64,000 nucleotides of DNA. It comes from DAIQRJ01 sp963708795. GTDB lineage: Bacteria > Actinomycetota > Actinomycetes > Propionibacteriales > DAIQRJ01. Every line of letters starts with the position of its first letter. Within the stretch, counting starts at the first letter, position 1. The position numbers were made by a program, and so were the translations under genes. The notes under the pieces were generated by a model. That model was not told the origin of the DNA and ran no database searches. It was given only the letters and a program-made list of their open reading frames with translations. The stretch spans positions 124,001 to 188,000 of the forward strand of contig CAVPUH010000003.1 in the NCBI GenBank assembly GCA_963708795.1, written 5' to 3'. Shown here in pieces: positions 63,440-64,000 of the stretch.

Positions 63440-63477
63440 CGACGCCGCCTGACGGGCACTCCCGTCAGGCGGCGTCG
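63440..63477. terminator. Perfect 17-bp stem, four-base loop hairpin
   Basis: CGACGCCGCCTGACGGG, loop CACT, then the exact complement. Sixteen bases after the DoxX stop and 97 before the regulator start: a strong intrinsic-type terminator without U-tract. Confidence 0.85.
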
Positions 63478-63573
63478 TGCTGCGCCGGCGCCCCGGAGGG
63501 CCGACAAGGACGACGCTCCCGAACGGGCCGAACGGCACTACTCGACAGTGCGGCCGTCGGCTATTACTGGGAC

Positions 63574-64000
63574 ATGACCACCGACAGTCGACGGATCCGC
63601 GTGTTCCTGCTCGACGATCACGAGGTCGTCCTCCGCGGTCTGCGCGACCTCCTGGAGGCCGAACCCGACATCGAGGTCGTCGGGATGTCCGGCAGCGCAG
63701 TCCAAGGTGCCCGGGAGATCCCCTCGACCCGGCCGGACGTCGCCGTCCTCGATGCGCGGCTGCCTGACGGGAGCGGGATCGAGGTGTGCCGGGAGATCCG
63801 CTCGATCGATCCGAGCATCCGGGTCCTGATCCTGACGTCCTACGACGACGACGACGCGCTCTTCGCCGCCATCATGGCGGGCGCCTCAGGCTACGTCCTC
63901 AAGCAGATCACCGGCACCGATCTCGTCGACGCCATCCGGGTCGTGTCCACCGGCCGATCGCTCCTCGATCCAGCGTTGATCACCCGCGTCGTCGAGCACG
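63574..64000 (+). CDS. devR: DosR/DevR-like NarL-family response regulator, cut by window end
   Basis: A receiver domain beginning MTTDSRRIRVFLLDDHEVVL. The acidic pocket is D14/D15, the phospho-acceptor D60 (VAVLDARLPDGSGIEVC), the switch Thr in LILTSYDDDDA and the conserved Lys in GYVLKQITG; each sits six residues later than in mycobacterial DosR (D54, T82, K104). The linker GRSLLDPALITRVVEH continues past the window, so the HTH is not seen. It is the probable cognate regulator of the DosS-like kinase and of the DosR-like boxes across the window. Start chosen at 63574; earlier in-frame codons lack a ribosome site. Confidence 0.9.
   Translation, partial: MTTDSRRIRVFLLDDHEVVLRGLRDLLEAEPDIEVVGMSGSAVQGAREIPSTRPDVAVLDARLPDGSGIEVCREIRSIDPSIRVLILTSYDDDDALFAAIMAGASGYVLKQITGTDLVDAIRVVSTGRSLLDPALITRVVEH

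Overview
The window is high-GC DNA with many GTG starts, AGGAGG-type ribosome binding sites, four-base ATGA/GTGA overlaps inside operons, and gene families typical of Actinomycetota: an HdrD-like Fe-S oxidoreductase, DUF4097 proteins, an RHH/HicB-like regulator, a pSAM2-type replication initiator and a DosR/DosS (DevR/DevS) dormancy regulon. I cannot name the genus from sequence alone.

Left backbone (1-16.9 kb). An indel-damaged M4 metalloprotease runs off the left edge. It is followed by a membrane Fe-S oxidoreductase and then a compact cassette: a phased array of eight TGACGTCA-like boxes, an RHH protein, two DUF4097 proteins, a small basic protein and a heterodimeric ABC exporter. Next come a DHA2 exporter with its MarR regulator, PrxQ peroxiredoxin, a YciI protein, dCTP deaminase, a lipoprotein sugar dehydrogenase, a DUF4166 protein and a complete tRNA-Gly(CCC) gene.

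Island (16.9-40.2 kb). This is a layered, decayed mobile region. The 3' half of tRNA-Gly recurs at about 30.86, 34.10 and 40.14 kb. Each copy has element-end sequence next to it, including a paired GGGCCAC repeat. Two tRNA-Ser 3' ends and one tRNA-Arg-like 3' end mark further insertions. An integrase and a RepSA-like initiator, both broken, identify the first layer as an actinomycete integrative and conjugative element (AICE). The cargo includes a second, partly decayed set of DosR-regulon-type genes (universal stress proteins, BON, PNPOx, flavodoxin, nitroreductase remnant, DUF4389), several with DosR-like boxes upstream. Other cargo is a FAD oxidoreductase, an APH(6)-type kinase plus remnants, a uridine-kinase-like gene, a truncated regulator and two complementary halves of one NAD-epimerase gene 16.6 kb apart. 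A damaged ATPase-TPR-LuxR regulator runs straight into a methyltransferase.

Right backbone (40.2-64 kb). An HD-GYP/LuxR regulator lies beside a second methyltransferase of the same family. Then come small accessory genes (NUDIX, HEAT, SnoaL-like, membrane), a MarR-led heterodimeric ABC exporter with complementary degenerate ATPase sites, and a broken serine hydrolase. The last 12 kb is a coherent dormancy cluster: flavodoxin, PNPOx, acetate kinase, phosphoketolase, GNAT-fused ADP-forming acyl-CoA synthetase, Acg-like nitroreductase, DosS-like kinase, DoxX and the start of a DosR-like regulator. DosR-like palindromes lie in its promoters. The likely role is ATP supply from sugar phosphates through acetyl phosphate, and redox/stress adaptation, under hypoxia.

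Many genes, mostly in the island but also at 1-620, 4.76, 51.7 and 61.9 kb, carry single-base indels. Whether these are real decay or sequencing error cannot be settled from this sequence alone.
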